64,000 nucleotides of DNA from Neptuniibacter sp. CAU 1671. Its GTDB lineage: Bacteria > Pseudomonadota > Gammaproteobacteria > Pseudomonadales > Balneatricaceae. The position numbers and the translations under genes were made by a program. Shown here piece by piece: positions 34,773 to 44,093 of this stretch (the stretch's first letter is position 1; the number at the start of each line of letters is the position of its first letter). The stretch spans positions 62,001 to 126,000 of the forward strand of contig NZ_JARHUE010000001.1 of NCBI RefSeq assembly GCF_029222905.1. Direction: 5' to 3'. The notes beneath the pieces are model-generated. The model had not been told where the DNA came from. It worked only from the letters and a program-made list of their open reading frames with translations, and did not search any database.

Positions 34773-35525
34773 CTATGGCAGACCCTTACGGCGCCCACTG
34801 TCGAGCATCAAGGTAGAGCCGGTCATGGCATCAGCCTCAGGTGCGAGCAGCATTGTCACTGCCCAGGCGACCTGTTCAGGGGTCGTAAACGCACTGATGC
34901 TGGACTCAGCCTTGAGTTCGTCAAACACCTCGTCCACTGAAACACCACGCTGATCGGCACGCGCCTGAGCGACGCGACGCAAACGGTCGGTATCTGCAGG
35001 GCCTGGTGCAATCACATGAGCCGTCACTTTACGTGGGCCATAGGCCAGACTGAGCTGACGCGAGACATTCACTAGTGCCGCATTGGCCACACCTGCAGAC
35101 GCGGCATAGGCGGTCGGCTCAAGCCCATAATGACCGCCAATGGCAATCAGTCGTGAACCCGCCTGCAGCTGACTGTCGACGGCACGGGTCAGGCGCAATA
35201 AACCGCCTACTTTGATATTCACCGCATCCACCATGGTGGCGGTGGGAGCTTCAAGAATACCACCGGCGACACCGACACCCGGTCCATGCACAATCGCACG
35301 CACCGGCGCATCAATCACAGCAGCAATGGCATCAATCGCACTGTCATCTGAAATATCAGCAATACAGGGCACCACACCCGGACAGGTTTCGGCCAGTGAG
35401 TGCAGCGATGCGGCGGTACGTGCCACCGCAACCACTTTTAGATTTTGCTCCAGCAGGCGCTGGACAATCACTTGCCCAAACGCGCCTGTGGCACCTACAA
35501 CTACAGCAATTTCCTGTTGAGACAT
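34773..35525 (-). CDS. SDR-like protein lacking the catalytic Ser and Lys
   Basis: 250 residues with an intact Rossmann motif (VVVGATGAFGQVIVQRLLEQ) and SDR layout. The catalytic Ser position reads IAIGGHYG, and the YxxxK motif reads YAASAG, so Tyr is kept while Ser and Lys are replaced. NAD(P) binding looks possible, but standard dehydrogenase chemistry does not. It is part of the meta operon between dmpG and the tautomerase. It may have divergent chemistry or a structural role. Confidence 0.75.
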   Translation of the reverse strand: MSQQEIAVVVGATGAFGQVIVQRLLEQNLKVVAVARTAASLHSLAETCPGVVPCIADISDDSAIDAIAAVIDAPVRAIVHGPGVGVAGGILEAPTATMVDAVNIKVGGLLRLTRAVDSQLQAGSRLIAIGGHYGLEPTAYAASAGVANAALVNVSRQLSLAYGPRKVTAHVIAPGPADTDRLRRVAQARADQRGVSVDEVFDELKAESSISAFTTPEQVAWAVTMLLAPEADAMTGSTLMLDSGRRKGLP

Positions 35526-35539
35526 ATCTACACCTAAAC

Positions 35540-36586
35540 TCAGCGCGAAACCGCTTTCAGCAAGCCACGTTCTTTGGCCATGGTCATGGCGGTATCCAGA
35601 ATCATATCTTCCTGGCCACCGATCATTTTCTTGCGACCGAGCTCAACCAGTATGTCCCGGGCTGGCACGCCAAAACGTTCTGAGGCACGTTTGGCATGCA
35701 GAAGGAAGGTTGAATAAACCCCTGCAAAACCCAGCGTCAGCGAGTCTTTGTCTACGCGAACAATATGATCCATCATCGGGAAGATAATATCGTCAGCGAT
35801 ATCCATCAGTTTGAACAGATCTACGCCGGTTTCGATGCCCATACGTTCACAGACGGCCACAAACACTTCCAGCGGCGTGTTACCGGCACCGGCACCCAGA
35901 CCGGCGACAGAACCATCAATACGGGTAGCGCCCGCTTCAATGGCGGCCAGAGAGTTGGCTATACCCATGCCCATGTTGTGATGGCCGTGGAAACCAATTT
36001 CAGTTTCCGGATTCAGTACATCTCGCAGTGCTGAAATACGTTCCTTAACATCTTCAGGCAACATGTAGCCCGCAGAGTCAGTGATATATACGGTATGGGC
36101 ACCGTAGGATTCCATCAGCTTGCCCTGCTCTGCCAGACCCTTGGCATCATTCAGGTGTGACATCATCAGGAAGCCGGTGGTATCCATGCCCAGTTCACGG
36201 GCAAACGCGATATGCTGCGGCGAAGTATCAGCTTCGGTGCAGTGCGTAGCAACATGCACACTGCGTGCACCGCAATCAAAGGCTGATTTAAGCTCTTTCA
36301 TCGTGCCCAGGCCGGGCAGCAGCAACACGGATACCACAGCCTGTTTCATCTGTTCGCAAACCGCTGAGATATACTCTTCATTACTGGCCAGCGCAAAACC
36401 GTGTTGCAGCGAGTTACCGCCGACACCCGCACCGTGAGTGACCTGAATATAAGGCACACCCGCGTCATCCATCGCGGTAGCAACCTTCACCATTTCTTCT
36501 ACAGTGATCTGCTCTTTCTTGGCATGCATGCCATCACGCAGACACATATCATGCAGAATAATTTTTTTACCTTTCAGGTCGCTCAT
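35540..36586 (-). CDS. dmpG: 4-hydroxy-2-oxovalerate aldolase
   Basis: 348 residues, DRE-TIM aldolase that splits 4-hydroxy-2-oxopentanoate into pyruvate and acetaldehyde. [16 protein letters not shown] holds the metal Asp, Arg and general-base His; [11 protein letters not shown] contains two further metal ligands; [13 protein letters not shown] is conserved. Its ATG overlaps the dmpF stop by 4 bp, matching the channelled DmpFG complex. Length is as expected. Confidence 0.95.
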   Translation of the reverse strand: MSDLKGKKIILHDMCLRDGMHAKKEQITVEEMVKVATAMDDAGVPYIQVTHGAGVGGNSLQHGFALASNEEYISAVCEQMKQAVVSVLLLPGLGTMKELKSAFDCGARSVHVATHCTEADTSPQHIAFARELGMDTTGFLMMSHLNDAKGLAEQGKLMESYGAHTVYITDSAGYMLPEDVKERISALRDVLNPETEIGFHGHHNMGMGIANSLAAIEAGATRIDGSVAGLGAGAGNTPLEVFVAVCERMGIETGVDLFKLMDIADDIIFPMMDHIVRVDKDSLTLGFAGVYSTFLLHAKRASERFGVPARDILVELGRKKMIGGQEDMILDTAMTMAKERGLLKAVSR

Positions 36587-37506
36587 ACCTCTGCCTCCGC
36601 TACGCTGGGTTTCAGTTGAATTTTTCCTGCCAGAATCTCTTCAGCAAACATTTCGGCAGTGCGGGTACCGGCAGCCGTCATAATGTCGAGGTTACCGGCA
36701 TATTTCGGCAGGTAATCACCCAGGCCTTCCACTTCCATAAACACGGAAACTTTATTGCCATCGAAGTCAGGACCATTGACCAGCTTATAGCCGGGCACAT
36801 ATTTCTGTACTTCCTTGATCATCGCCAGCACGGATTCAATGATGTTTTCACGCTCAGGCTCACCCTCGGTCAGGCAGTAAATCGTATTACGCATGATCAT
36901 TGGCGGTTCGGCCGGATTGATAATCGCCAGCGCCTTGCCTTTTTTCGCACCGCCCACAATTTCAATCGCATTGGAGGTGGTGAAGGTAAACTCATCCAGG
37001 TTAGCCCGGGTGCCCGGACCGATCGATTTGGATGACAGACTGGCTACGATTTCCGCATATTCGACGCCCTGAACGCGGGATACAGCATTCACAATCGGGA
37101 TCGTCGCCTGGCCTGCACAGGAGATCATGTTGACGTTCATCTCAACCTTGTCAGCATGTTCTTTCAGATTGACCGGCGGTACACACAGCGGTCCAATGGC
37201 GGCCGGCGTCAGGTCAATCATCATGACCCCAAGTTCATTCAGTTTGCGGCTGTTTTCGGCATGCACATAGGCGCTGGTTGCATCAAACGCGATCTGAATA
37301 TTGTCTTCAAGCACATGCGGCAACAATCCGTCTACACCTTCTGCCGTGGTTTTCAGACCCATTTCTCGGGCACGGGCCAGACCTTCTGATTCAGGGTCAA
37401 TGCCTACCATCCAGACCGGTTCCAACACCGGACTGCGCTGTACTTTGTAGATCAGATCGGTACCGATGTTGCCGGAGCCAATCAGTGCGCAACGTATTTT
37501 TTTCAT
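36583..37506 (-). CDS. dmpF: Acetaldehyde dehydrogenase (acylating)
   Basis: 307 residues. Converts acetaldehyde passed from DmpG to acetyl-CoA with NAD+ and CoA. NAD motif [15 protein letters not shown], catalytic cysteine in [16 protein letters not shown] (about residue 130). It precedes dmpG with a 4 bp overlap; together they finish the meta pathway. Confidence 0.95.
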   Translation of the reverse strand: MKKIRCALIGSGNIGTDLIYKVQRSPVLEPVWMVGIDPESEGLARAREMGLKTTAEGVDGLLPHVLEDNIQIAFDATSAYVHAENSRKLNELGVMMIDLTPAAIGPLCVPPVNLKEHADKVEMNVNMISCAGQATIPIVNAVSRVQGVEYAEIVASLSSKSIGPGTRANLDEFTFTTSNAIEIVGGAKKGKALAIINPAEPPMIMRNTIYCLTEGEPERENIIESVLAMIKEVQKYVPGYKLVNGPDFDGNKVSVFMEVEGLGDYLPKYAGNLDIMTAAGTRTAEMFAEEILAGKIQLKPSVAEAEV

Positions 37507-37509
37507 GGG

Positions 37510-37734
37510 TTAAATCTCGTCGTTAGTTGCAGCCGCTGCGTTCTGCTGATCACTGGCGCGACCTGCTTTTCCGGCGACATAAAACTCATCTTTCTGGTGT
37601 TCAGTGATCATGATGCGCACTGTTTCAGCTTTAACACCCAGACTGGACGCGGCCGCATCTGTAATCGCTTTTGCAGCTCTGGCCTTGTCTTCTGAGGTAC
37701 GGCCCACCAGAAGATGCATTTCGATAATCGGCAT
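37510..37734 (-). CDS. dmpI: 4-oxalocrotonate tautomerase with C-terminal tail
   Basis: 74 residues with Pro-1 after the start Met (MPIIEMHLLVGRTSEDK), the 4-OT catalytic proline, plus the arginines of the small tautomerases (VRIMITEHQKDEFYVAGK). Ketonises 2-hydroxymuconate. It is about 12 residues longer than classical 4-OT because of the tail QQNAAAATNDEI, which resembles the end of the larger tautomerase in the operon. Confidence 0.9.
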   Translation of the reverse strand: MPIIEMHLLVGRTSEDKARAAKAITDAAASSLGVKAETVRIMITEHQKDEFYVAGKAGRASDQQNAAAATNDEI

Positions 37735-37748
37735 AAAATGATCCTTAA

Positions 37749-37759
37749 TTGTTATTATT
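37749..37759 (-). promoter_or_regulatory. A-rich AAN tract before dmpI
   Basis: AATAATAACAA overlaps the dmpH stop codon and precedes AAGGATC, the dmpI ribosome site. Confidence 0.55.
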
Positions 37760-38549
37760 CGAAACGGATGGAAACGGAGCCGAGCTCCTGGAAACGCGCT
37801 ATCACGTGATCGCCCGCATTCACTGCGACTGCCGCGGTAATGCCACCACTCATGACAAAACTACCGGCAGGAAGGGACTCACCCAGGTGATGGAGAATAT
37901 TGACCAGCATCGCCACGGCTTCAGCCGGATGGCCCATCACTTCTGCCGCCGCACCCATCTCAACAATCTCACCGTTTTTCTCCAGCACCACGCCCAGCGT
38001 GCGCAGATCAAGATCCTCGGCCAGACGGGGACGCCCACCCGCGACATAACGGGAAGATGAGCTGTTATCTGCAATCACACTCGGCAGGTCGAACTTAAAA
38101 CCAGCAAAGCGTGAGTCGATAATTTCAATGGATGGCAGTACGTAATCCGTAGCCGCCATTACCTGCGCTGCCGTGCAGTCAGGACCGGTCAGGTCGTCTT
38201 TAGTGACAAACGCCACTTCACACTCAACCTTTGGATGCACCAGATCTTCTGTGGTGATCACTGAATTTTCAGGACGGAACATCAGGTCAGTCAGAAAACC
38301 GATAGAAGGTTGATTGACACCCATCTGCTGCATTTTGGCCTTGGAGGTCAGACCGGCCTTCCAGCCGATCAGCTTATGACCCTGCTCCTGAAACCGTTTC
38401 AGCAGTGACAGCTGCACGGCATAACCGTCATCGGCGGTCATCTCAGGGTATTCATTGGTTAGTTTTGGGATTGAGTAAGCACGGGTCTGCGCCCCTTCAA
38501 CCCGTTCTGTCAGGCGGGTAATCGCCTCTGAGGACAGGGTGATATTCAT
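37755..38549 (-). CDS. dmpH: 4-oxalocrotonate decarboxylase
   Basis: 264 residues of the fumarylacetoacetase-like hydratase/decarboxylase family. It aligns by eye with XylI/DmpH: IPKLTNEYPEMTADDGYAVQ, GWKAGLTSKAKMQQMGV, DSRFAGFKFDLPSVIADN and GGITAAV near the end. ATG 38549 overlaps the dmpE stop (ATGA), indicating coupled translation with its complex partner. Makes 2-hydroxypentadienoate from 4-oxalocrotonate. Confidence 0.92.
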   Translation of the reverse strand: MNITLSSEAITRLTERVEGAQTRAYSIPKLTNEYPEMTADDGYAVQLSLLKRFQEQGHKLIGWKAGLTSKAKMQQMGVNQPSIGFLTDLMFRPENSVITTEDLVHPKVECEVAFVTKDDLTGPDCTAAQVMAATDYVLPSIEIIDSRFAGFKFDLPSVIADNSSSSRYVAGGRPRLAEDLDLRTLGVVLEKNGEIVEMGAAAEVMGHPAEAVAMLVNILHHLGESLPAGSFVMSGGITAAVAVNAGDHVIARFQELGSVSIRFE

Positions 38550-39343
38550 ACTGCGGATCTCCCACTGAAACTTACTCGACAACTGCCCAGACCGCCGATG
38601 GTGCAGACCAGCTCATCGCCATCTTTAACCGGGACCAGTTGTGATTGAGAACCGGACAGAATCACTTCACCGGCTTTAAACGGGATACCCAGCGTACCGA
38701 GGGTATTGGCCAACCAGGCGACCGCATTAACCGGTGAACCCTGTACAGCAGCGCCTACTCCGGTGGAATAGAGCTCACCGTTTTTCTCCAGCACCATACC
38801 CGCCAGAGTCAGATCCAGTTTGCGTGGATCGCCACGCTCATCGCCCAGCACATACACACCACAGGAGGCATTGTCAGCAACCGTGTCCTGGATCTTGATC
38901 TTCCAGTCGGTGATGCGGGAGTCGACAATTTCAAAACAGGGGACGACATAATCCGTGGCACGGATTACATCCATCGCCGTAATGCCGGGACCGTTAAGAT
39001 CCTCTTTCAACACAAACGCCAGCTCGGCTTCTGCCTTAGGCTGAATCAACCCACCCAGATCAATATCAGCACCGTTGGCAAACACCATGTTTGAGGTGAG
39101 CTGACCGAAGTCCGGCTGATACACACCCAGAAACTGCTGCACGGCTTTACTGGTCACACCGATCTTTTTACCGACGATGGTTTCACCTGCCTGCAGGCGG
39201 CGCTCGATATAACGCAACTGGATTGCATAGGCTTCTTCCAGCGTAATATCCGGCACCTGCTCTGTGAGTGGAGCAATGGTGCTGCGGGCGACAAATGCTT
39301 CATACAATTTGTCACCAAACTGCTGTATCCGATTGATATCCAT
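38546..39343 (-). CDS. dmpE: 2-oxopent-4-enoate (2-hydroxypentadienoate) hydratase
   Basis: 265 residues, paralogue of dmpH but with hydratase-type sequence: GKKIGVTSKAVQQFLGVYQPD, KAEAELAFVLKEDL (metal-site glutamates) and LSGSQSQLVPV near the C terminus as in XylJ/MhpD. Adds water to 2-oxopent-4-enoate to give 4-hydroxy-2-oxovalerate. It works in complex with DmpH; the gene overlap supports this. Confidence 0.92.
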   Translation of the reverse strand: MDINRIQQFGDKLYEAFVARSTIAPLTEQVPDITLEEAYAIQLRYIERRLQAGETIVGKKIGVTSKAVQQFLGVYQPDFGQLTSNMVFANGADIDLGGLIQPKAEAELAFVLKEDLNGPGITAMDVIRATDYVVPCFEIVDSRITDWKIKIQDTVADNASCGVYVLGDERGDPRKLDLTLAGMVLEKNGELYSTGVGAAVQGSPVNAVAWLANTLGTLGIPFKAGEVILSGSQSQLVPVKDGDELVCTIGGLGSCRVSFSGRSAV

Positions 39344-39352
39344 TAGGTTCCC

Positions 39353-40813
39353 TTACAGCTTGATGCAAATATTTCGGGTCTCGGTATAGAACTCGAGGGA
39401 GTGCACACCCCCTTCACGGCCGATACCGGATTGTTTAGTGCCACCAAAGGGGGTGCGCAGATCACGCAGGAACCAGCTATTGACCCAGGTGATACCCACA
39501 TCAATTTTGGCCGCAACACGGTGCGCACGACTGAGGTTAGTGGTCCAGACTGTGGTGGACAGGCCATACTCTGTGTTGTTGGCCAGACCGATCACCTCCT
39601 GCTCGCTGTCGAAGGGGCGGATATGACAGCAGGGACCAAAGATCTCTTCACGTACCACCGTGGCGTCATCGGACAGGCCGGTCCAGATGGTCGGCTGAAT
39701 CCAGTTACCACCCAACAGGGCTTCCGGCATCTGTGGCACACCACCGCCGGTCACGACGGTGGCACCCTCTTCTACTGCCTTGCGGTAGTAGGAGAGCACT
39801 TTTTCCTGATGCTCTTTACTGATCAGCGGACCGTAGTTCACACCCTGCTCCAGCGGCGCACCGTAATTAACGGCTTCTGCTTTTTGTTTCAGGGCCAGGA
39901 CGAATTTTTCAAAGATCGGGCGCTCGACGTAGACACGTTCAGTACCCAGACACACCTGACCACTGTTCAAGAACGCCGACCGGAAGATGCCATCTACAGC
40001 GGCATCAAAATCAGCATCGGCAAACACAATACCGGCGTTTTTACCGCCCATTTCAAAGGACACATCACGGGTGCCTTCGGCCGCCGCTTTCATGATCGCA
40101 GTACCGGTACGTGTTTCGCCGGTAAAGGTGATGGCATCCACCATTGGGTGTTCGGTCAGATAGGCACCGGCAGACTCAGGACCAAAGCCATTGACGACGT
40201 TGTAGACACCTTTTGGAATGCCCACCTTGTTCATGACTTCACCCAACAGCGCAGCGGTCAGTGGCGTTTCTTCTGAAGGCTTAACCACCACGGTATTGCC
40301 GCAGGCCAGCGCCGGGCCAACCTTCCAGGTCATCAGCAGGAAGGGGGCATTCCAGGGTGAAATAACACCAATCACACCTTTAGGCACACGTAGCGCATAG
40401 TTAAGCGCACCGGCACCGTCGGGGGTGGTGGTCATAAAGGATTCTGTCGGCACATTTTTGATGACGTCAGCAAACACCTTGAAGTTAGCCGCGCCACGGG
40501 GAATAAACACATGACGCATCACGTGACTGGGCTGACCTGTGTCCGCCATCTCGGCTTCGACAAAGTCTTCGAAACGATGCGTGATCTCGTCGGCGACTTC
40601 GTAGAGCAGCTCAACGCGCTGCTCAGGAGACAGCAAACCCCACTCACCGTCCAGTGCCGTTTTAGCGGCTCGTACCGCCTGATCTACGTCGGCTTTGCCG
40701 GCTTCGGCAATAGACGCAATGACCTCACCTGAAACGGGAGAGACCTTATCAAATCGACGCTGATCGACACCGGGCTGAAATTCGCCATTGATGAAATTAT
40801 TTACCGTGCGCAT
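39353..40813 (-). CDS. dmpC: 2-hydroxymuconic semialdehyde dehydrogenase
   Basis: 486 residues, aldehyde dehydrogenase superfamily. Catalytic Cys in NSGQVCLGTERVYVERP (about residue 285), general-base Glu in SFEMGGKNAGIVF (about 252), and ISPWNAPFLLMTWKVGPALA is the NAD region. Directs the ring-fission product into the oxalocrotonate branch. A 248 bp gap with a LysR-type operator lies upstream, so it can probably be transcribed from its own promoter as well as from the operon promoter. Confidence 0.93.
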   Translation of the reverse strand: MRTVNNFINGEFQPGVDQRRFDKVSPVSGEVIASIAEAGKADVDQAVRAAKTALDGEWGLLSPEQRVELLYEVADEITHRFEDFVEAEMADTGQPSHVMRHVFIPRGAANFKVFADVIKNVPTESFMTTTPDGAGALNYALRVPKGVIGVISPWNAPFLLMTWKVGPALACGNTVVVKPSEETPLTAALLGEVMNKVGIPKGVYNVVNGFGPESAGAYLTEHPMVDAITFTGETRTGTAIMKAAAEGTRDVSFEMGGKNAGIVFADADFDAAVDGIFRSAFLNSGQVCLGTERVYVERPIFEKFVLALKQKAEAVNYGAPLEQGVNYGPLISKEHQEKVLSYYRKAVEEGATVVTGGGVPQMPEALLGGNWIQPTIWTGLSDDATVVREEIFGPCCHIRPFDSEQEVIGLANNTEYGLSTTVWTTNLSRAHRVAAKIDVGITWVNSWFLRDLRTPFGGTKQSGIGREGGVHSLEFYTETRNICIKL

Positions 40814-40944
40814 ATAAGCTTAACCTGTTCGTATTGTTATGCGGTTTTGCTGCAGTAAAGCCTGAAGAAGGGCTTTGAACCAATTCTCAATCCAGCTTAA
40901 TGAAGCATCTGGATACTATCTAATACTATTTATTCTCTATCTTA

Positions 40945-40959
40945 ATACCCTTTAGGTAT
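40945..40959 (-). promoter_or_regulatory. LysR-type operator ATAC-N7-GTAT upstream of dmpC
   Basis: Minus strand ATACCTAAAGGGTATTAAG matches the site before lysR in 17 of 19 positions. Located about 130 bp before dmpC in the only large gap inside the meta operon. Additional ATAC half-sites (plus strand 40913 and 40923) lie closer to the gene. Confidence 0.75.
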
Positions 40960-41061
40960 GCCAAGACTGCAATAAAAAAAGGAGCAGACCTGAGGCCATG
41001 CTCCAAGAGAGGGATTCGCCAAGTGCTTACGAATCCGATCGGGCTCATTGTCGAACGTTCC

Positions 41062-42123
41062 TTAAATCCGTTTAAACAGCGCCGACCTTTGCTGGTCTTC
41101 GGCACCGTCAGCTGCGGTAAGGAAACGCTCCATATGGATGTCACGCTCAAATAAGCGACCCTGCATCAGGGTTGTGATGGCCGCATCAATCATGGGCGGT
41201 GGCCCACAGAGATACGCCTTGTGGTTATCAAACCGGCCATCAAAAAACTGATTGGCGGCATCGTGTACAAACCCGGTGAAACCCTGCCAGCCATCACCTG
41301 CTTCCGGGGCATTCAGCGCCGGGATGTAATGGAAATTGCTGTGTTCTGCGGCCAGCGTCTCAAAAATCTCCCGGTTGTAGAGCTCGGCGACATTACGCGC
41401 GCCCTGGAACAGGTAGATCTGACGCTGATCACCTTCTTCTATCAACTCCAGAATCATTGATTGCGGACTCGAAAGACCGGAGCCCCCGGCAATAAAGATC
41501 ACATCCTGATCATCGGATTTACGGGTAAAGAACTGTCCGTAAGGACCGGAGATTGCAATTTCATCACCAACGGCGAGTTCATTATGGATATAGGTGGTGC
41601 CCGCACCCCCTTCGACCAGACGCACATGCAGTTCAACGGTGTCATTTGCCGATGGCGGATTGGCAATTGAAAAAGCACGTGAACCCTCAACCCCCGGCAG
41701 ATTGATATTCACATACTGACCGGCCTGAAATTCCATCGCCTGATCCAGACTGAAGGTCACACCTTTAATGGTTGGCGAGAGATCGACAATTGCCGTTACC
41801 GTCGCGGTATAGTCCTGCACCGGGTATCCGGCAAAATCGGGATCCACATCGATATCCGCCTCGATCACCAGATCAGACTCAGGCGTGGCGCAGCAGACCA
41901 AAATTTTGCCTTCATCCCGTTCCATATCCATCAGCGCAAAGGGCGAGGCATTTCCCAGATCCACATCCCCTTCTACCAACTGGCATTTGCAGGTGGCGCA
42001 GGTGCCATGGCCGCAGGCAAACGGCAACCATACGCCCTGCCGCAGCGCGGCATCCAGAATCGTCTGCCCCTCTTCCACTTCAATCACATCACCGGTGGGT
42101 TCTATCGTGACTTCATAACTCAT
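41062..42123 (-). CDS. dmpP: Phenol hydroxylase reductase component P5
   Basis: 353 residues. N-terminal plant-type [2Fe-2S] domain (CGHGTCATCKCQLVEGD, distal Cys in ILVCCATPES), then FAD domain (SRAFSIANPPS) and NAD domain (VIFIAGGSGLSSPQS, YLCGPPPMIDAAI). Passes electrons from NADH to the diiron centre of DmpN. The ATG follows the dmpO stop by 12 bp. Confidence 0.95.
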   Translation of the reverse strand: MSYEVTIEPTGDVIEVEEGQTILDAALRQGVWLPFACGHGTCATCKCQLVEGDVDLGNASPFALMDMERDEGKILVCCATPESDLVIEADIDVDPDFAGYPVQDYTATVTAIVDLSPTIKGVTFSLDQAMEFQAGQYVNINLPGVEGSRAFSIANPPSANDTVELHVRLVEGGAGTTYIHNELAVGDEIAISGPYGQFFTRKSDDQDVIFIAGGSGLSSPQSMILELIEEGDQRQIYLFQGARNVAELYNREIFETLAAEHSNFHYIPALNAPEAGDGWQGFTGFVHDAANQFFDGRFDNHKAYLCGPPPMIDAAITTLMQGRLFERDIHMERFLTAADGAEDQQRSALFKRI

Positions 42124-42135
42124 GACCGCCCCCTA

Positions 42136-42498
42136 TCAGATACCGGCGCCGGCGATACCCGTTAAACCGGGTGTCTGAAAACGCAGGAAACTCTTATGGT
42201 TGATGCCCTGATCGCCCAGGCTGACCTCTGGTTGCGGAATAAAAGGCTGGCCATCCAACAACCAGGTAACACTTGACCAGTCGATCTGATCCCACTCCGG
42301 ATGCTGACTAAAAGCATTCGACACAATCTCTTTAAAAAAGACATCAAAGCGCATGCCGATCGGCGCCAGCAGGGAGAATGGGCTTGAAAACAGCAGATGG
42401 TGGTCCCAGCCGATATACACCAGCTGGTTACCATGAAAATTTTCTACGCGGTCTTTAATTTCGCCTGTGTAATCAGGCTTAAGTGCATATACGGGCAT
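42136..42498 (-). CDS. dmpO: Phenol hydroxylase component P4
   Basis: 120 residues, DmpO/PhhO family subunit of the (alpha-beta-gamma)2 oxygenase. YTGEIKDRVENFHGNQLVYI, then DHHLLFSSPFSLLAPIGMRF and INHKSFLRFQTPGLTGIAGAG, typical. GGAG precedes ATG by 8 bp. The role is structural within the hydroxylase. Confidence 0.92.
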   Translation of the reverse strand: MPVYALKPDYTGEIKDRVENFHGNQLVYIGWDHHLLFSSPFSLLAPIGMRFDVFFKEIVSNAFSQHPEWDQIDWSSVTWLLDGQPFIPQPEVSLGDQGINHKSFLRFQTPGLTGIAGAGI

Positions 42499-42513
42499 GG
42501 TTCTTCTCCGTAT

Positions 42514-42545
42514 GGGGCCACCCGAGGTGACCCCTGATTATTATT
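42514..42545 (-). promoter_or_regulatory. Intercistronic hairpin and AAN tract between dmpN and dmpO
   Basis: GGGGCCACC (42514-42522) and GGTGACCCC (42526-42534) form a stem with one mismatch and a three-base loop. AATAATAAT (minus strand) at 42537-42545 stands between the dmpN stop and the stem. Likely sets relative expression of N and O by mRNA processing or stability. Confidence 0.5.
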
Positions 42546-42565
42546 GTATGTGTCGCTCAGTCTGC

Positions 42566-44068
42566 TCAGGCAACGCCTTTCCACTGCTTCCAGCGTGCTT
42601 CGTCCGGCGAGCCTTTCATATCCATATTGTCGGCGCCCATTTCAAAGCGGTAGTAATCCTGCAGAATCTCCGGCAGACCCGGACCACCGCAGTTACCCTG
42701 ATAGATCTGATGCACTGGCAGCCAGGACTGTACGTACTTCTCTGGCTCTTCCTCGAACACGTCTTTACAGCCGTCTGAGCAGAAGTGGTACTGATCACCT
42801 TTGTAATGGCTGCAGCGGTGTGCGGTCAGGGTTGGATCATCCATTTCCGTGAACAGCAACGGAATCTGGCAGGTGGTACAAAGCTGTGGCAGTGTGCCGT
42901 TGTAGAAACGTTTACCTTCGGCTTCCAGTTTTTTGGCGTATTCCCAGCGCGGGCGGTAATACTTATCGAAGGTGTTCGGGTATTTCTCACTCAGCCAGTC
43001 CAGTTCTTCATCCGTTGGAATCCAGGTATGGAAACCTGCAGCCTGACCGTAGGTGTAGAAGGTCCACCAGGTCTGATGCGAAATGTGCTCTTTCTCTTTG
43101 CGGATCTGTTCAGCGTATTTCGGCATGCGAATACCGTAACGGGCCAGATCCTTGAACAGCGCACCACCGGCCTCTTCAAAATAAACTTCCCAGCCCTCTT
43201 TCCAGCTCATCACCTTGTTGGGCAGCATGTAGTCCATCATCATGGCCACCACGCTCAGCAGACGTGAGCCGCGCCAGAACCACTTGTCGATCCATTTCTG
43301 CACGATCGGCACGTTGTCTTCATGCTGCTCCAGCAGGAACTTGATCACTTCCAGACCCAGGGTCATGTGACGGGCTTCATCGGACTGAGCCGAAAAACCA
43401 AAGGTCACGGTCGCCATATCGCCGTTGTAAGCAGCACCCGACATAAAGGGCACAAACACCAGATTGGTCAGCACATATTCAAAGCTGAAACCGATCGCCA
43501 CCAGAAACTCGAACGGACCGCCGGAGCGGGCATCGTTGAAGAAGGATTTAGCCACCGACAGGTACCAGACTCGGTCCTGCATGTGAGTCCACTCTTTAAA
43601 GCCGTCAAAGAACTTGTTGTAGTGGCTCATGGCGTGGACCTGAGTCTGCACATGGCGCAACTCGTCCAGTGACTGCATCTGACAGGCGACCCGGGCACCG
43701 ACACCACCAAACTGACGGCCGGTGTGAGCGAAGCCCTGATAGGCTTGATATTCCAGTGGCGTGATGCCGGTCAGGAAAATCTTGATCGCGTTGATATAAC
43801 GCGGATCCGAGACATTCAGGTGGGCATTGTTCTGCGAGAACGCGTCAAAAATCGCATAGAGTTTTTTCTCTTTTTCCGCCTGGTACTTCCAGTAAGAGTC
43901 CATGGTCAGACGGAACGGATCTTCCCATTTTGACCAGTCGGTAATCTTGATCCCTTCAAACTCTTCAAACGGAAACGCCTTCTTACGGTCTGCATAGGAA
44001 AATTCCCAGTCCAGATCCCGCGTCAGCAGGCGGTATTTCTCTTTCATGTTCAGTTTTTTAGCTGCCAT
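42566..44068 (-). CDS. dmpN: Phenol hydroxylase large (oxygenase) component P3
   Basis: About 500 residues, alpha subunit of the bacterial multicomponent monooxygenase family, site of the diiron centre. Both ExxH ligand motifs are present (SLDELRHVQTQ about 137 and QSDEARHMTL about 232). C-terminal YHS-type segment with CTTCQIPLLF and HFCSDGCKDVFEEEPEKY. Start set at ATG 44068 with AAAGGTG 8 bases upstream. Hydroxylates phenol to catechol. Confidence 0.96.
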   Translation of the reverse strand: MAAKKLNMKEKYRLLTRDLDWEFSYADRKKAFPFEEFEGIKITDWSKWEDPFRLTMDSYWKYQAEKEKKLYAIFDAFSQNNAHLNVSDPRYINAIKIFLTGITPLEYQAYQGFAHTGRQFGGVGARVACQMQSLDELRHVQTQVHAMSHYNKFFDGFKEWTHMQDRVWYLSVAKSFFNDARSGGPFEFLVAIGFSFEYVLTNLVFVPFMSGAAYNGDMATVTFGFSAQSDEARHMTLGLEVIKFLLEQHEDNVPIVQKWIDKWFWRGSRLLSVVAMMMDYMLPNKVMSWKEGWEVYFEEAGGALFKDLARYGIRMPKYAEQIRKEKEHISHQTWWTFYTYGQAAGFHTWIPTDEELDWLSEKYPNTFDKYYRPRWEYAKKLEAEGKRFYNGTLPQLCTTCQIPLLFTEMDDPTLTAHRCSHYKGDQYHFCSDGCKDVFEEEPEKYVQSWLPVHQIYQGNCGGPGLPEILQDYYRFEMGADNMDMKGSPDEARWKQWKGVA

Positions 44069-44084
44069 TGTCGTCACCTTTAAA

Positions 44085-44093
44085 TTTATTATT
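44085..44093 (-). promoter_or_regulatory. AAN tract before dmpN
   Basis: AATAATAAA overlaps the dmpM stop codon and precedes the AAAGG ribosome site of dmpN. Confidence 0.5.
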
